Source: CADCWK01 sp964244115 (GTDB taxonomy: Bacteria; Chloroflexota; Chloroflexia; Thermomicrobiales; UBA6265). Taken from it: a DNA stretch of 21,467 nt. The translations under genes and the position numbers were made by a program. Position 1 is the stretch's first letter. Every line of letters begins with the position of its first letter. Shown here piece by piece: positions 15,916 through 21,467 of this stretch. Where the stretch lies: positions 1 through 21,467 of the forward strand of contig CAXTHM010000062.1 in NCBI GenBank assembly GCA_964244115.1. Reading direction: 5' to 3'. The notes under the pieces are model-generated. The model was not told the DNA's origin and ran no database searches. It saw only the letters and a list, made by a program, of their open reading frames with translations.

Positions 15916-15951
15916 TAGACGACTGGTCGTTCCAGTCATACACTGAACACA
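15916..15951 (+). promoter_or_regulatory. Promoter with internal dyad giving a leaderless methyltransferase transcript
   Basis: TAGACG (15916-15921) and TACACT (15939-15944) are 17 bases apart. The predicted transcript start falls at about 15950-15951, on the ATG itself, and no ribosome binding site precedes that ATG. Between the two hexamers sits an inverted repeat, GACTGG (15921-15926) and CCAGTC (15932-15937) with a 5-nt spacer. A protein bound there would block polymerase, so self-regulation of the restriction module is plausible (inference). Confidence 0.45.
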
Positions 15952-17648
15952 TGAGCTATACGTACACAGCACGTCAAATGGCCTTCGACCAGATCGGTAC
16001 GATAGATCAGCCGTCGCCTGTCATCAGCCACGGCTCGGTGTACACCAGGCGATGGGTGGTCGATCTCATGTTGGACCAAGCCGGGGTCGTGCCTGAAGCG
16101 GATCTGGCTGCCTGGACGATCATCGAACCCGCTTCTGGTGACGGTGCTTTCCTCCGTGCACTCGTTGAGCGACTGGTTGCCTCATGCCTAGTGCATGGCC
16201 GTGACATCGCCTCCTGCTCTAACACCATCATCGCATTCGAATTGTTACCGGACGCGGCCAGACGCAGTCGGCATGCAGTGGTGCAAAGTCTTGTCGGCAG
16301 CGGTATTCCGACCACGACTGCCGAGCGTCTCGCGACGACTTGGGTACGTGACGGTGACTACCTCCTCAACGCGCCACTGCTTCCCAAAGCTGATCTCGTA
16401 ATTGGAAATCCTCCTTATGTTCGACTGGAGGAAATCGATCCCGAGACGGTCACGTCGTATCGCCGTCATTACCCTACCATGGTCGGTCGGGCGGATTTGT
16501 ACGTGGCGTTCTATGAGGCCGCGCTAAAGGGTTTGAAGGCGGGCGGAAGATGCGTCTTCATCTGCGCCGATCGCTGGATGCTGAACCAGTACGGATCGGA
16601 ACTGCGACGGCTCGTGACGTCTGAGTATGCGGTCGATAGCATCATCGAGATGCACACGGTCCCTGCGTTCGAGGACGAGGTCAGCGCCTACCCAGCCGTT
16701 ACGGTGATTCGCCTTGGATCGCAACGACCAACCGTTGTCGCCCGTGCCGGGCGAGGTATCGAACTCGTCCCGACGTTCGAATTAGTCCGGTACCTTGACG
16801 CTGTAAAAGAGGGAATCACACTCCCACGCCTTCCGGCACTTCATGCTGCGCAAGTAGAGGGTTGGTTCGTTGGCGATGCGCCCTGGCCCATCTCTTCGCC
16901 GGAACGCCTTGCGCTGCTCAAGCGACTTGAGGCTGAGTTCCATCCATTGGAGTCAGCCTCAACCGGAACGAAAGTGGGAATCGGGGTCGCGACCGGAGCA
17001 GATAGCGTCTTCATTACGAAGGATGATTCCATTGTCGAGTCGAATCGTCTCCTGCCGTTGGTGATGGCGTCGGACACCCGTAGTGGTTTCATTGAGTGGT
17101 CAGAACATTTTCTCGTCAATCCATGGGACCGCGATGGACTCACCAGCTTGAGCCGGCATCCTGTTTTTGCGTCATACATCACGGCCCATAATGCTCGCCT
17201 TCGTAGTCGCCATGTCGGGAAGAAGAACGTCCATGCGTGGTATCGAACGATCGATCGAGTAGATCTATCGCTGACCGACAAGTCCAAACTACTGATTCCC
17301 GATATCAAGGAGCGACTCAATCCCGTGCTGGATCGCGGCACCTACTATCCTCATCACAACCTCTATTGGGTAACGTCCTCGACTTGGGACCTGGAAGTAT
17401 TGGGTGGCCTCCTGCTTTCCGATATCGCTCAGTTCTTCGTAGAGTGCTATGGCGTGCGCATGCGTGGCGGATACCTCCGATTTCAGGCTCAGTATCTACG
17501 CCGGATACGTGTGCCGAACCCAGAAGATATTTCGCCGGACCAAGCGAACGCACTCCGTACTGCCTTCGCCATGCGCGATCAGAGAACAGCGACCGCCATC
17601 GCTTTCGCAATCTATGGGATAGATGTACTTCCCGTGAGAGAAGATTGA
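15951..17648 (+). CDS. N6-adenine DNA methyltransferase of a PaeR7I-like type II system
   Basis: This 565-residue enzyme methylates adenine in the recognition site to protect host DNA. SAM-binding motif I is EPASGDGAFL (59-68), catalytic motif IV is NPPYV (153-157) and RADLYVAFYEAALKGLKAGG (about 180-199) marks the following core. The remainder, with HNLYWVTS and a late RGGYLRFQAQYLRRIRVP segment, should be target recognition. Layout and length match M.PaeR7I/M.XhoI-type gamma-class enzymes. The predicted site CTCGAG rests on the adjacent nuclease, not on this protein. The stop overlaps the nuclease start by one base (TGATG), so translation is coupled and methylase is made first. The ATG at 15951 has no ribosome binding site and may be leaderless. 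Base composition is lower in GC than rel and pfkB, pointing to horizontal acquisition. Confidence 0.9.
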   Translation: MSYTYTARQMAFDQIGTIDQPSPVISHGSVYTRRWVVDLMLDQAGVVPEADLAAWTIIEPASGDGAFLRALVERLVASCLVHGRDIASCSNTIIAFELLPDAARRSRHAVVQSLVGSGIPTTTAERLATTWVRDGDYLLNAPLLPKADLVIGNPPYVRLEEIDPETVTSYRRHYPTMVGRADLYVAFYEAALKGLKAGGRCVFICADRWMLNQYGSELRRLVTSEYAVDSIIEMHTVPAFEDEVSAYPAVTVIRLGSQRPTVVARAGRGIELVPTFELVRYLDAVKEGITLPRLPALHAAQVEGWFVGDAPWPISSPERLALLKRLEAEFHPLESASTGTKVGIGVATGADSVFITKDDSIVESNRLLPLVMASDTRSGFIEWSEHFLVNPWDRDGLTSLSRHPVFASYITAHNARLRSRHVGKKNVHAWYRTIDRVDLSLTDKSKLLIPDIKERLNPVLDRGTYYPHHNLYWVTSSTWDLEVLGGLLLSDIAQFFVECYGVRMRGGYLRFQAQYLRRIRVPNPEDISPDQANALRTAFAMRDQRTATAIAFAIYGIDVLPVRED

Positions 17649-18376
17649 TGGAGAACCTTCAGGAACGTTTTCAGGAAGCGGTGCAGAGCTTCTGGGACGC
17701 TCGGGTGCGGCAGCAGCAAAAGCAGGTGGACGGCGGAAGGATCGACACCGGGACGCGAGGAGCGGTCACGGCCGGGGGTCAGATGGGTGCCCTCGAAGGA
17801 CTGATCGTTGATCTCCTGGAGGAAGCGGGCCTCGATCGTCTGGACGTGAAGATCGGTACTGGCCTTGAGTTGCCGGGATATTACCGTCCCGAGAAGAAGT
17901 GGGACTTGCTGGTGGTTTCCGAGGGGCGACTCGTGACCGCCATCGAGTTCAAGTCCCATATCGGACCGTCATTTGGCAACAACTTCAATAACCGTGTTGA
18001 GGAAGCCCTGGGCAACTCGACGGATATCTGGACGGCGTTCCGGGAGCAGCGACTCGGTTCCATCCGGCCACTCATCGGGTACTTCCTGCTTCTGGAGGAC
18101 ACGGAGCGCGTTCACCTTCCGGTCAAGGTGGTCGAGCCGTACTACCCGGTCGATCCGGTCTTCCATGCTGCGTCATATGCACAACGCTACGAGATTTTCT
18201 GTCAACGTTTGGTCCTTGAACGCAACTATGATTGCGTGTGCCTGACCTTGGCGACACAGGCGACGCCGACGATCGTGTCCCATCCGAATGACGAGTTGGG
18301 GTTCGGTCGGTTCGTAGCGAGTTTGCAGGGACACGCTCACAGCTACCTCCTTCATCGCATGGCCGAAGGACGTTGA
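17648..18376 (+). CDS. PaeR7I-family type II restriction endonuclease
   Basis: This 242-residue nuclease matches R.PaeR7I, which cuts CTCGAG as an XhoI isoschizomer. From my knowledge of the family, the shared pieces include KKWDLLVV, AIEFKS, GPSFGNNFNNRVEEALG and ASYAQRYE. The PD-(D/E)xK active site is visible as Asp86 in KWDLLVV and Glu100-x-Lys102 in AIEFKS. Length is close to that of PaeR7I. The frame is open upstream to 17237, but that part overlaps the methyltransferase; the true start is the ATG at 17648, which shares its A with the methyltransferase stop. No controller (C) protein gene is seen. The protein looks intact, so the system is probably active. Confidence 0.93.
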   Translation: MENLQERFQEAVQSFWDARVRQQQKQVDGGRIDTGTRGAVTAGGQMGALEGLIVDLLEEAGLDRLDVKIGTGLELPGYYRPEKKWDLLVVSEGRLVTAIEFKSHIGPSFGNNFNNRVEEALGNSTDIWTAFREQRLGSIRPLIGYFLLLEDTERVHLPVKVVEPYYPVDPVFHAASYAQRYEIFCQRLVLERNYDCVCLTLATQATPTIVSHPNDELGFGRFVASLQGHAHSYLLHRMAEGR

Positions 18377-18609
18377 ACCTCTGGATCGAGGACACCGATC
18401 AGCTCAGCATGCTCATCGCCGAGAGCTCTATCCGACCATCGTGTGACGACCCGGATCTTCGAAGACCTATTTCGGGAGCTGCCATACTTTCCGACCGACC
18501 AGATAGCGCCATCTCGCCGCCCACATCTGCGGGGCGGTCAGCATCGTGTCTTGCTATTCGGGCACAATAGGCAACGATTCTGATGCCGACCGACGACGGA
18601 GCCAACCCC
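18377..18609. other. Gap between restriction genes and pfkB, with a possible 46-codon frame
   Basis: No established gene is here. A frame from GTG 18443 to a TGA at 18581-18583 encodes 46 residues, starting VTTRIFEDLFRELPYFPTDQ, with a natural-looking composition. Its stop overlaps an ATG at 18583 that is in frame with pfkB. It has no ribosome binding site and I cannot relate it to a family. It may be a remnant of sequence carried in with the restriction island. Confidence 0.25.
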
Positions 18610-19602
18610 ATGACGACGACACCCCGGTCCGGACGCGTGCTGGCGATCGGTGAGACCCTGATCGACCTGATCGTCACCGACGGCGCGCCCGACCTGCGCA
18701 GCGCGACCAGCCTCGCGATCCGGCCCGGCGGGGCGCCGGCCAACGGGGCCGTCGCGCTGGCCCGGCTCGGGGTACCGTCCGGCTTCTGCGGCGTCGTCGG
18801 GCAGGACCCGTTCGGCGACCGCCTGCGGGAGACCTTCGTCGCCAACGAGGTCGACGTCTCGACGCTACGGGCGACCGCCGACGCCGCGACGACGCTGGCC
18901 TTCGCCTGGAAGGATGCCCGTGGCGACGGCAATTTCACCTTCCTCCGGCTGGCCGACGGGCTGCTCTCCGTCGCCGACGTCGAGGCGGCCGGCATCCCGG
19001 ATTGCGCGGCGATCCTGCTCGGCTCGGTCGTCCTGCCCGTCGTGGGCGCCCGTCAGGCGGTCTACCGCGCCGTCGAGATCGCCACCGAGGCCGGTGTGCC
19101 GATCGTGTTCGACGTCAACTTCCGTCCCGCCCTCTGGCCAGACCCGTCCGAGGCGTTCGCGATCTGCGAGCCGATCATCGACCGGGCGACGGTGCTGAAG
19201 CTCAGCGTGGACGACGCCCGCGCCCTGTTCGGCGCCGACGGCGACCCCGAGGACCTCCTCCGGGAGGCGGCGGCGCTCGCCCCCCCGATCACCGTCCTGA
19301 CCGACGGCGCCCGGGGCTGCTGGTCCTTCGCGACCGATGGCGCCAGCGGCGAGCGGGGCGAGAACGCCGATATCGTCCACCTGCCGGTCTTCGCGGTCGA
19401 TGCGATCGAGCCGACCGGGGCTGGCGACGCCTTCACCGCCGGCTTGATCAGCCGGCTGATCCTCAACGGCTGGAGCACACCGACCGAAGCCGACCTGCGC
19501 TTCGCCGCCGCCGCCGGCGCCCTCGCCACCACCCGACCCGGCGCGATGGACGGTCTCCCTCGCCGCCATGAACTCGACGCTTTCCTCGCAGAGCAGCGGT
19601 GA
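18610..19602 (+). CDS. PfkB-family carbohydrate kinase, probable fructokinase
   Basis: This roughly 330-residue cytoplasmic kinase of the ribokinase/PfkB family phosphorylates a sugar with ATP. It opens with RVLAIGETLIDLIV, then has the substrate-side PGGAPANGAVALARLG (about 39-54), DVNFRPALW (168-176), the DGARG nucleotide-side loop (232-236) and the catalytic PTGAGDAFTAG (268-278), with Asp273 as the likely base. GETLIDLI and GGAPAN together are typical of fructokinases, but ribokinase-like substrates remain possible. The frame also has an ATG at 18583; the ATG at 18610 is preferred because GGAG lies eight bases before it and the kinase core starts directly after. The C-terminus ends PGAMDGLPRRHELDAF and is echoed by a remnant at 20637-20709. 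It resumes the high-GC composition lost in the restriction genes. Confidence 0.92.
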   Translation: MTTTPRSGRVLAIGETLIDLIVTDGAPDLRSATSLAIRPGGAPANGAVALARLGVPSGFCGVVGQDPFGDRLRETFVANEVDVSTLRATADAATTLAFAWKDARGDGNFTFLRLADGLLSVADVEAAGIPDCAAILLGSVVLPVVGARQAVYRAVEIATEAGVPIVFDVNFRPALWPDPSEAFAICEPIIDRATVLKLSVDDARALFGADGDPEDLLREAAALAPPITVLTDGARGCWSFATDGASGERGENADIVHLPVFAVDAIEPTGAGDAFTAGLISRLILNGWSTPTEADLRFAAAAGALATTRPGAMDGLPRRHELDAFLAEQR

Positions 19603-19656
19603 GCGAACGGTCGAGCACCATCATCCAGGTGGGCACTGGTCGGGGTTGCGCCTGCA

Positions 19657-19690
19657 CGTCACGTCGTCAGATCAGGTCGGCGGCGTGACG
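19657..19690. terminator. Possible bidirectional terminator between convergent pfkB and VOC genes
   Basis: CGTCACG (19657-19663) and CGTGACG (19684-19690) are perfect complements with a 20-nt loop, lying in the 99-base gap between convergent genes. The loop is long and there is no T tract, so support is weak. Confidence 0.2.
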
Positions 19691-19701
19691 ATCGCTCGTG
19701 A

Positions 19702-20079
19702 TCACGGTGTTCCGCCCGCCTTGCCATGGATGGTCAGCAGGTAGCCGTCCGGGTCCGCAACGGAGAACTGCCGTCCGAACGGTCCATCCTGCGGCCGCTG
19801 GGCAAGGACGATACCCGCCTCTTCGAGCGTTGTGGCCAGCGCATCGGCGTCGTCGCACGCGATCCAGAGAGCAACCCCCCAGCCGAGGTGCCCAACAGCG
19901 TCGAGATCGACCATGGGCTCGCGAATGGCGAACGGGATCGGTGCCGTCTGGAAGACGATCGCGCCGGGAGGGCTTTGCGGCGCCGGCCGAAGTCCGAGCC
20001 GTTCGACGTAGAACTGCCGTGACCTCGCCATGTCGCGAACCTGCAAGGCGATGAAGTCGGGTCCGGATACACTGGCCAT
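19702..20079 (-). CDS. VOC-superfamily (glyoxalase/bleomycin-resistance fold) protein
   Basis: This 125-residue protein has the paired beta-alpha-beta-beta-beta units of the vicinal oxygen chelate fold: FIALQVRDMARSRQFYVERLGL at the N-terminus, IVFQTAPIPFAIRE, then WGVALWIACDDADALATTLEEAG and a closing FSVADPDGYLLTIHG. The usual metal ligands are altered: Ala where His often opens strand 1, and His rather than Glu in the last strand. It may therefore bind a ligand rather than act as a standard metal glyoxalase. The ATG at 20079 has AGGAG seven bases upstream on the minus strand. It diverges from a marR gene with two operators between, suggesting a small-molecule resistance or detoxification role (inference). 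Confidence 0.88.
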   Translation of the reverse strand: MASVSGPDFIALQVRDMARSRQFYVERLGLRPAPQSPPGAIVFQTAPIPFAIREPMVDLDAVGHLGWGVALWIACDDADALATTLEEAGIVLAQRPQDGPFGRQFSVADPDGYLLTIHGKAGGTP

Positions 20080-20102
20080 GGCTGTACTCCTGTTCCACTG
20101 AA

Positions 20103-20141
20103 ATCATCAGGACGCTGATGATAGGTTATCAGGATCCTGAT
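20103..20141. promoter_or_regulatory. Twin MarR operators in the divergent VOC-marR promoter region
   Basis: Two dyads share the form ATCAG-N4-CTGAT: site 1 at 20106-20119 (spacer GACG; its arms extend to ATCATCAG/CTGATGAT over 20103-20122) and site 2 at 20128-20141 (spacer GATC, giving a perfect 14-bp palindrome). Their centres are 22 bases apart, about two helical turns. A minus-strand -10-like TATCAT (complement of 20118-20123) for the VOC gene overlaps site 1. Repression of both genes by the MarR dimer is the natural reading. Confidence 0.7.
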
Positions 20142-20170
20142 GAGATGCAAGGGCGGGGAGGGCTGCGCAC

Positions 20171-20599
20171 TTGGAGGAACCGGTTGGCTACCTCGTCAAG
20201 CAATTGCAACACGCCTTACGCACATCGATGGATCGGGCGCTCCGAACGCATGGGCTGACGACGCCCCAGTACTCGACGCTGACCGCGCTGAGCACGGCCG
20301 ACGAGCTCTCGGGTGCCGAGCTCGCCCGGCGGACGTTCGTCACGGCTCAGACGATGAACGGAATCATCGTCAACCTGGAGGCGGCCGGCCTCGTCACGCG
20401 CCGCGCGGATCCGGACGATGCGCGCGTATTGCGGACTGAGCTTACGGCGACCGGACGTGCGCGACTCGACGCGTGCGAACGGGCGGTCGAGGTGATCGAG
20501 CGACAGATGGTGGGCGATCTTCAACCTGATGAGGAACGCTGGTTCCGCGAGGCGCTCTTGCGCTGTGTGACCGCCCTTTCGGCGACTCCAGGGCGGTAG
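20171..20599 (+). CDS. MarR-family transcriptional regulator
   Basis: This 142-residue winged helix-turn-helix dimer is expected to repress genes until a small aromatic or toxic ligand binds. The N-terminal dimer helix is followed by LTTPQYSTLTALS, the recognition region AELARRTFVTAQTMNGIIVNLEAAGLVTRRADPDDAR and the wing with TELTATGRARLD, all standard for MarR. The start is a TTG at 20171. An in-frame stop at 20141 leaves no ATG or GTG upstream, and GGGGAGG ends about nine bases before the TTG. It diverges from the VOC gene, and two matching dyads (20106-20141) fill the shared promoter region, so autoregulation plus control of the VOC gene is likely. Confidence 0.92.
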   Translation: MEEPVGYLVKQLQHALRTSMDRALRTHGLTTPQYSTLTALSTADELSGAELARRTFVTAQTMNGIIVNLEAAGLVTRRADPDDARVLRTELTATGRARLDACERAVEVIERQMVGDLQPDEERWFREALLRCVTALSATPGR

Positions 20600-20636
20600 G
20601 TTCGGTGTAGGACCACGTTTCGGCGATGCCGGGTGG

Positions 20637-20709
20637 AGGCCACCACCTGCCCTGGCGCAATGGATGGCCTTCCCTTCGCCAGGAACTCGACGCCTTCCTC
20701 GACAGCCAG
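20637..20709 (+). pseudogene. Frameshifted remnant of a second pfkB 3' end
   Basis: In one frame, 20639-20674 reads ATTCPGAMDGLP; after a one-base shift, 20680-20709 reads QELDAFLDSQ. The intact PfkB at 18610-19602 ends ATTRPGAMDGLPRRHELDAFLAEQ, so the scrap is its tail with one base lost near 20675-20679. About 25 codons are recognisable; nothing upstream of it resembles the rest of the kinase. It lies after marR, about 1.1 kb from the end of the intact gene. Confidence 0.7.
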
Positions 20710-20790
20710 CCATCACCTGAACCTGCCACATCGAGACCGATCCAACGCGATACCGTCTGCGGTCTTCGGCACCCGGTATCGCGTCGCTGT

Positions 20791-20809
20791 CCGGACCGCG
20801 TCCGTCCGG
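20791..20809. terminator. Possible terminator between marR and the SnoaL-like gene
   Basis: CCGGAC (20791-20796) and GTCCGG (20804-20809) pair perfectly around a 7-nt loop, ending two bases from the SnoaL-like stop codon. It could serve either convergent transcript. No T tract is present. Confidence 0.35.
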
Positions 20810-20810
20810 G

Positions 20811-21248
20811 TCACTGCCCAGTCGATGCGCGGCGATCGATTCGCGGCGGTGAGTGATCCGGCGACGGCATCAGGTCGAGGAAGCCGGTCACCGCCCGCAG
20901 CCGCCCGTCGCTGGCCAGCAGGGCGAAGTCGGTCCCACCGGCGCCGGGCGCGTCGGCGCCCGGCGGGAGGAGCTCCCAGGCGAAGCGGAGCCGATCGGGG
21001 TAGCCGTCGACCTTGCCGGCCCGGCGAAAGCTGAAGCCGGGCAACTGCCCCTGGACGCCGACGATCATGGCGTCGATGCCGCCCGCGCCGTCGCCCGACA
21101 TCAGCGGGTCGACGTAGGTCGCGTCCACCGTGAAGGTCCGGGCGATCAGGTCCCGGCGGACCGTCGGGTCGGTCTCGTTGAAGGCGGCGATGTACCGCGT
21201 GGCGACCGTGCCGGCCGCGATGGTGGTCGTTTCGGCGGTCGTGGTCAT
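20811..21248 (-). CDS. SnoaL-like/NTF2-fold protein
   Basis: This 145-residue protein has the SnoaL/NTF2-like cone-shaped fold: an N-terminal helix with VATRYIAAFNETDPTVRRDLIARTF, VDATYVDPLMSGDGAGGIDAM, a PGFSFRRAGKVDGY strand, LRFAWEL and a C-terminal RLRAVTGFLDL strand. Such proteins are small cyclases, isomerases or ligand carriers; the substrate is unknown. The frame is open upstream to 21461, but the ATG at 21248 is chosen because AGGGAG lies six bases before it on the minus strand and the upstream residues are Arg-rich and unlike the family. It converges on marR. The sequence beyond it to the window edge holds no gene I can support. Confidence 0.85.
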   Translation of the reverse strand: MTTTAETTTIAAGTVATRYIAAFNETDPTVRRDLIARTFTVDATYVDPLMSGDGAGGIDAMIVGVQGQLPGFSFRRAGKVDGYPDRLRFAWELLPPGADAPGAGGTDFALLASDGRLRAVTGFLDLMPSPDHSPPRIDRRASTGQ

Positions 21249-21467
21249 CGGTCTCTCCCTCTCCCTGGTCGTCGTCCGCCCGGTCTCGTCGTGCCGGGTC
21301 TGCTCACGGCTTCGACCCAGCCGGGAGGCGTCGCAATGACGTCGGAGGTTATGGGCTCGTCCGTGCGGGACCAGGCGTTCACGGCCCCCTGGCCAACCCA
21401 TAGTTAGGCGGACTAGAGCGAGGGGCGAAAGAGTTGACGGATGGGAGTAGGGTAGGACCATGCCCGC

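Noticed and set aside
17237..17647. Longer N-terminus for the restriction nuclease
   Set aside because: It lies within the methyltransferase gene; the PaeR7I-like protein begins at 17648 and has the family's usual length from there.

Overview
The window is high-GC bacterial chromosome. It has Shine-Dalgarno led genes, several GTG or TTG starts, two F420-type oxidoreductases, a large STAND/LuxR regulator and a sortase-bearing surface protein with SpaA-like repeats. This mix fits a Chloroflexota bacterium of the Thermomicrobia/Sphaerobacter kind; a high-GC actinobacterium is the main alternative. No rRNA, tRNA, CRISPR array or transposase was seen.

Layout. (1) 1-7201: an ATP-binding LuxR-type regulator, then a gap with a perfect 20-bp palindrome, then a secreted protein of about 1368 residues. 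That protein has eight cysteine-rich SpaA-like repeats, a Pro/Ser linker with an FPDTG motif, and a C-terminal sortase domain with His, Cys and Arg in place. A strong hairpin follows it. (2) 7473-9465: a Ddn-like F420-dependent reductase, a convergent LLM-class F420 oxidoreductase, and a divergent TIGR04076-type small protein. (3) 9650-11432, minus strand: moeA, with an AT-richer unknown gene downstream. (4) 11433-12134: a long non-coding gap with stem-loops and an exact 26-bp direct repeat. (5) 12135-15875: a cation diffusion facilitator, then a long Rel (p)ppGpp synthetase/hydrolase whose promoter lies inside the longest reading frame. (6) 15951-18376: a lower-GC restriction-modification pair of the PaeR7I (CTCGAG) type, methyltransferase first, overlapping the nuclease by one base. 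(7) 18610-21248: a PfkB sugar kinase, a divergent VOC protein/MarR regulator pair with two matching operators between them, a frameshifted scrap of a second pfkB 3' end, and a SnoaL-like protein.

How genes work together. The regulator at the left edge may control the adhesin-sortase gene next to it (inference from adjacency and the palindrome). MarR probably represses itself and the VOC gene. The restriction pair is a self-contained defence module that looks acquired. The remaining genes (MoeA, CDF, Rel, PfkB) are ordinary housekeeping or metabolic functions. The item that best deserves follow-up is the fusion of a pilin-like repeat stalk to its own sortase with a sorting-signal-like motif between them.
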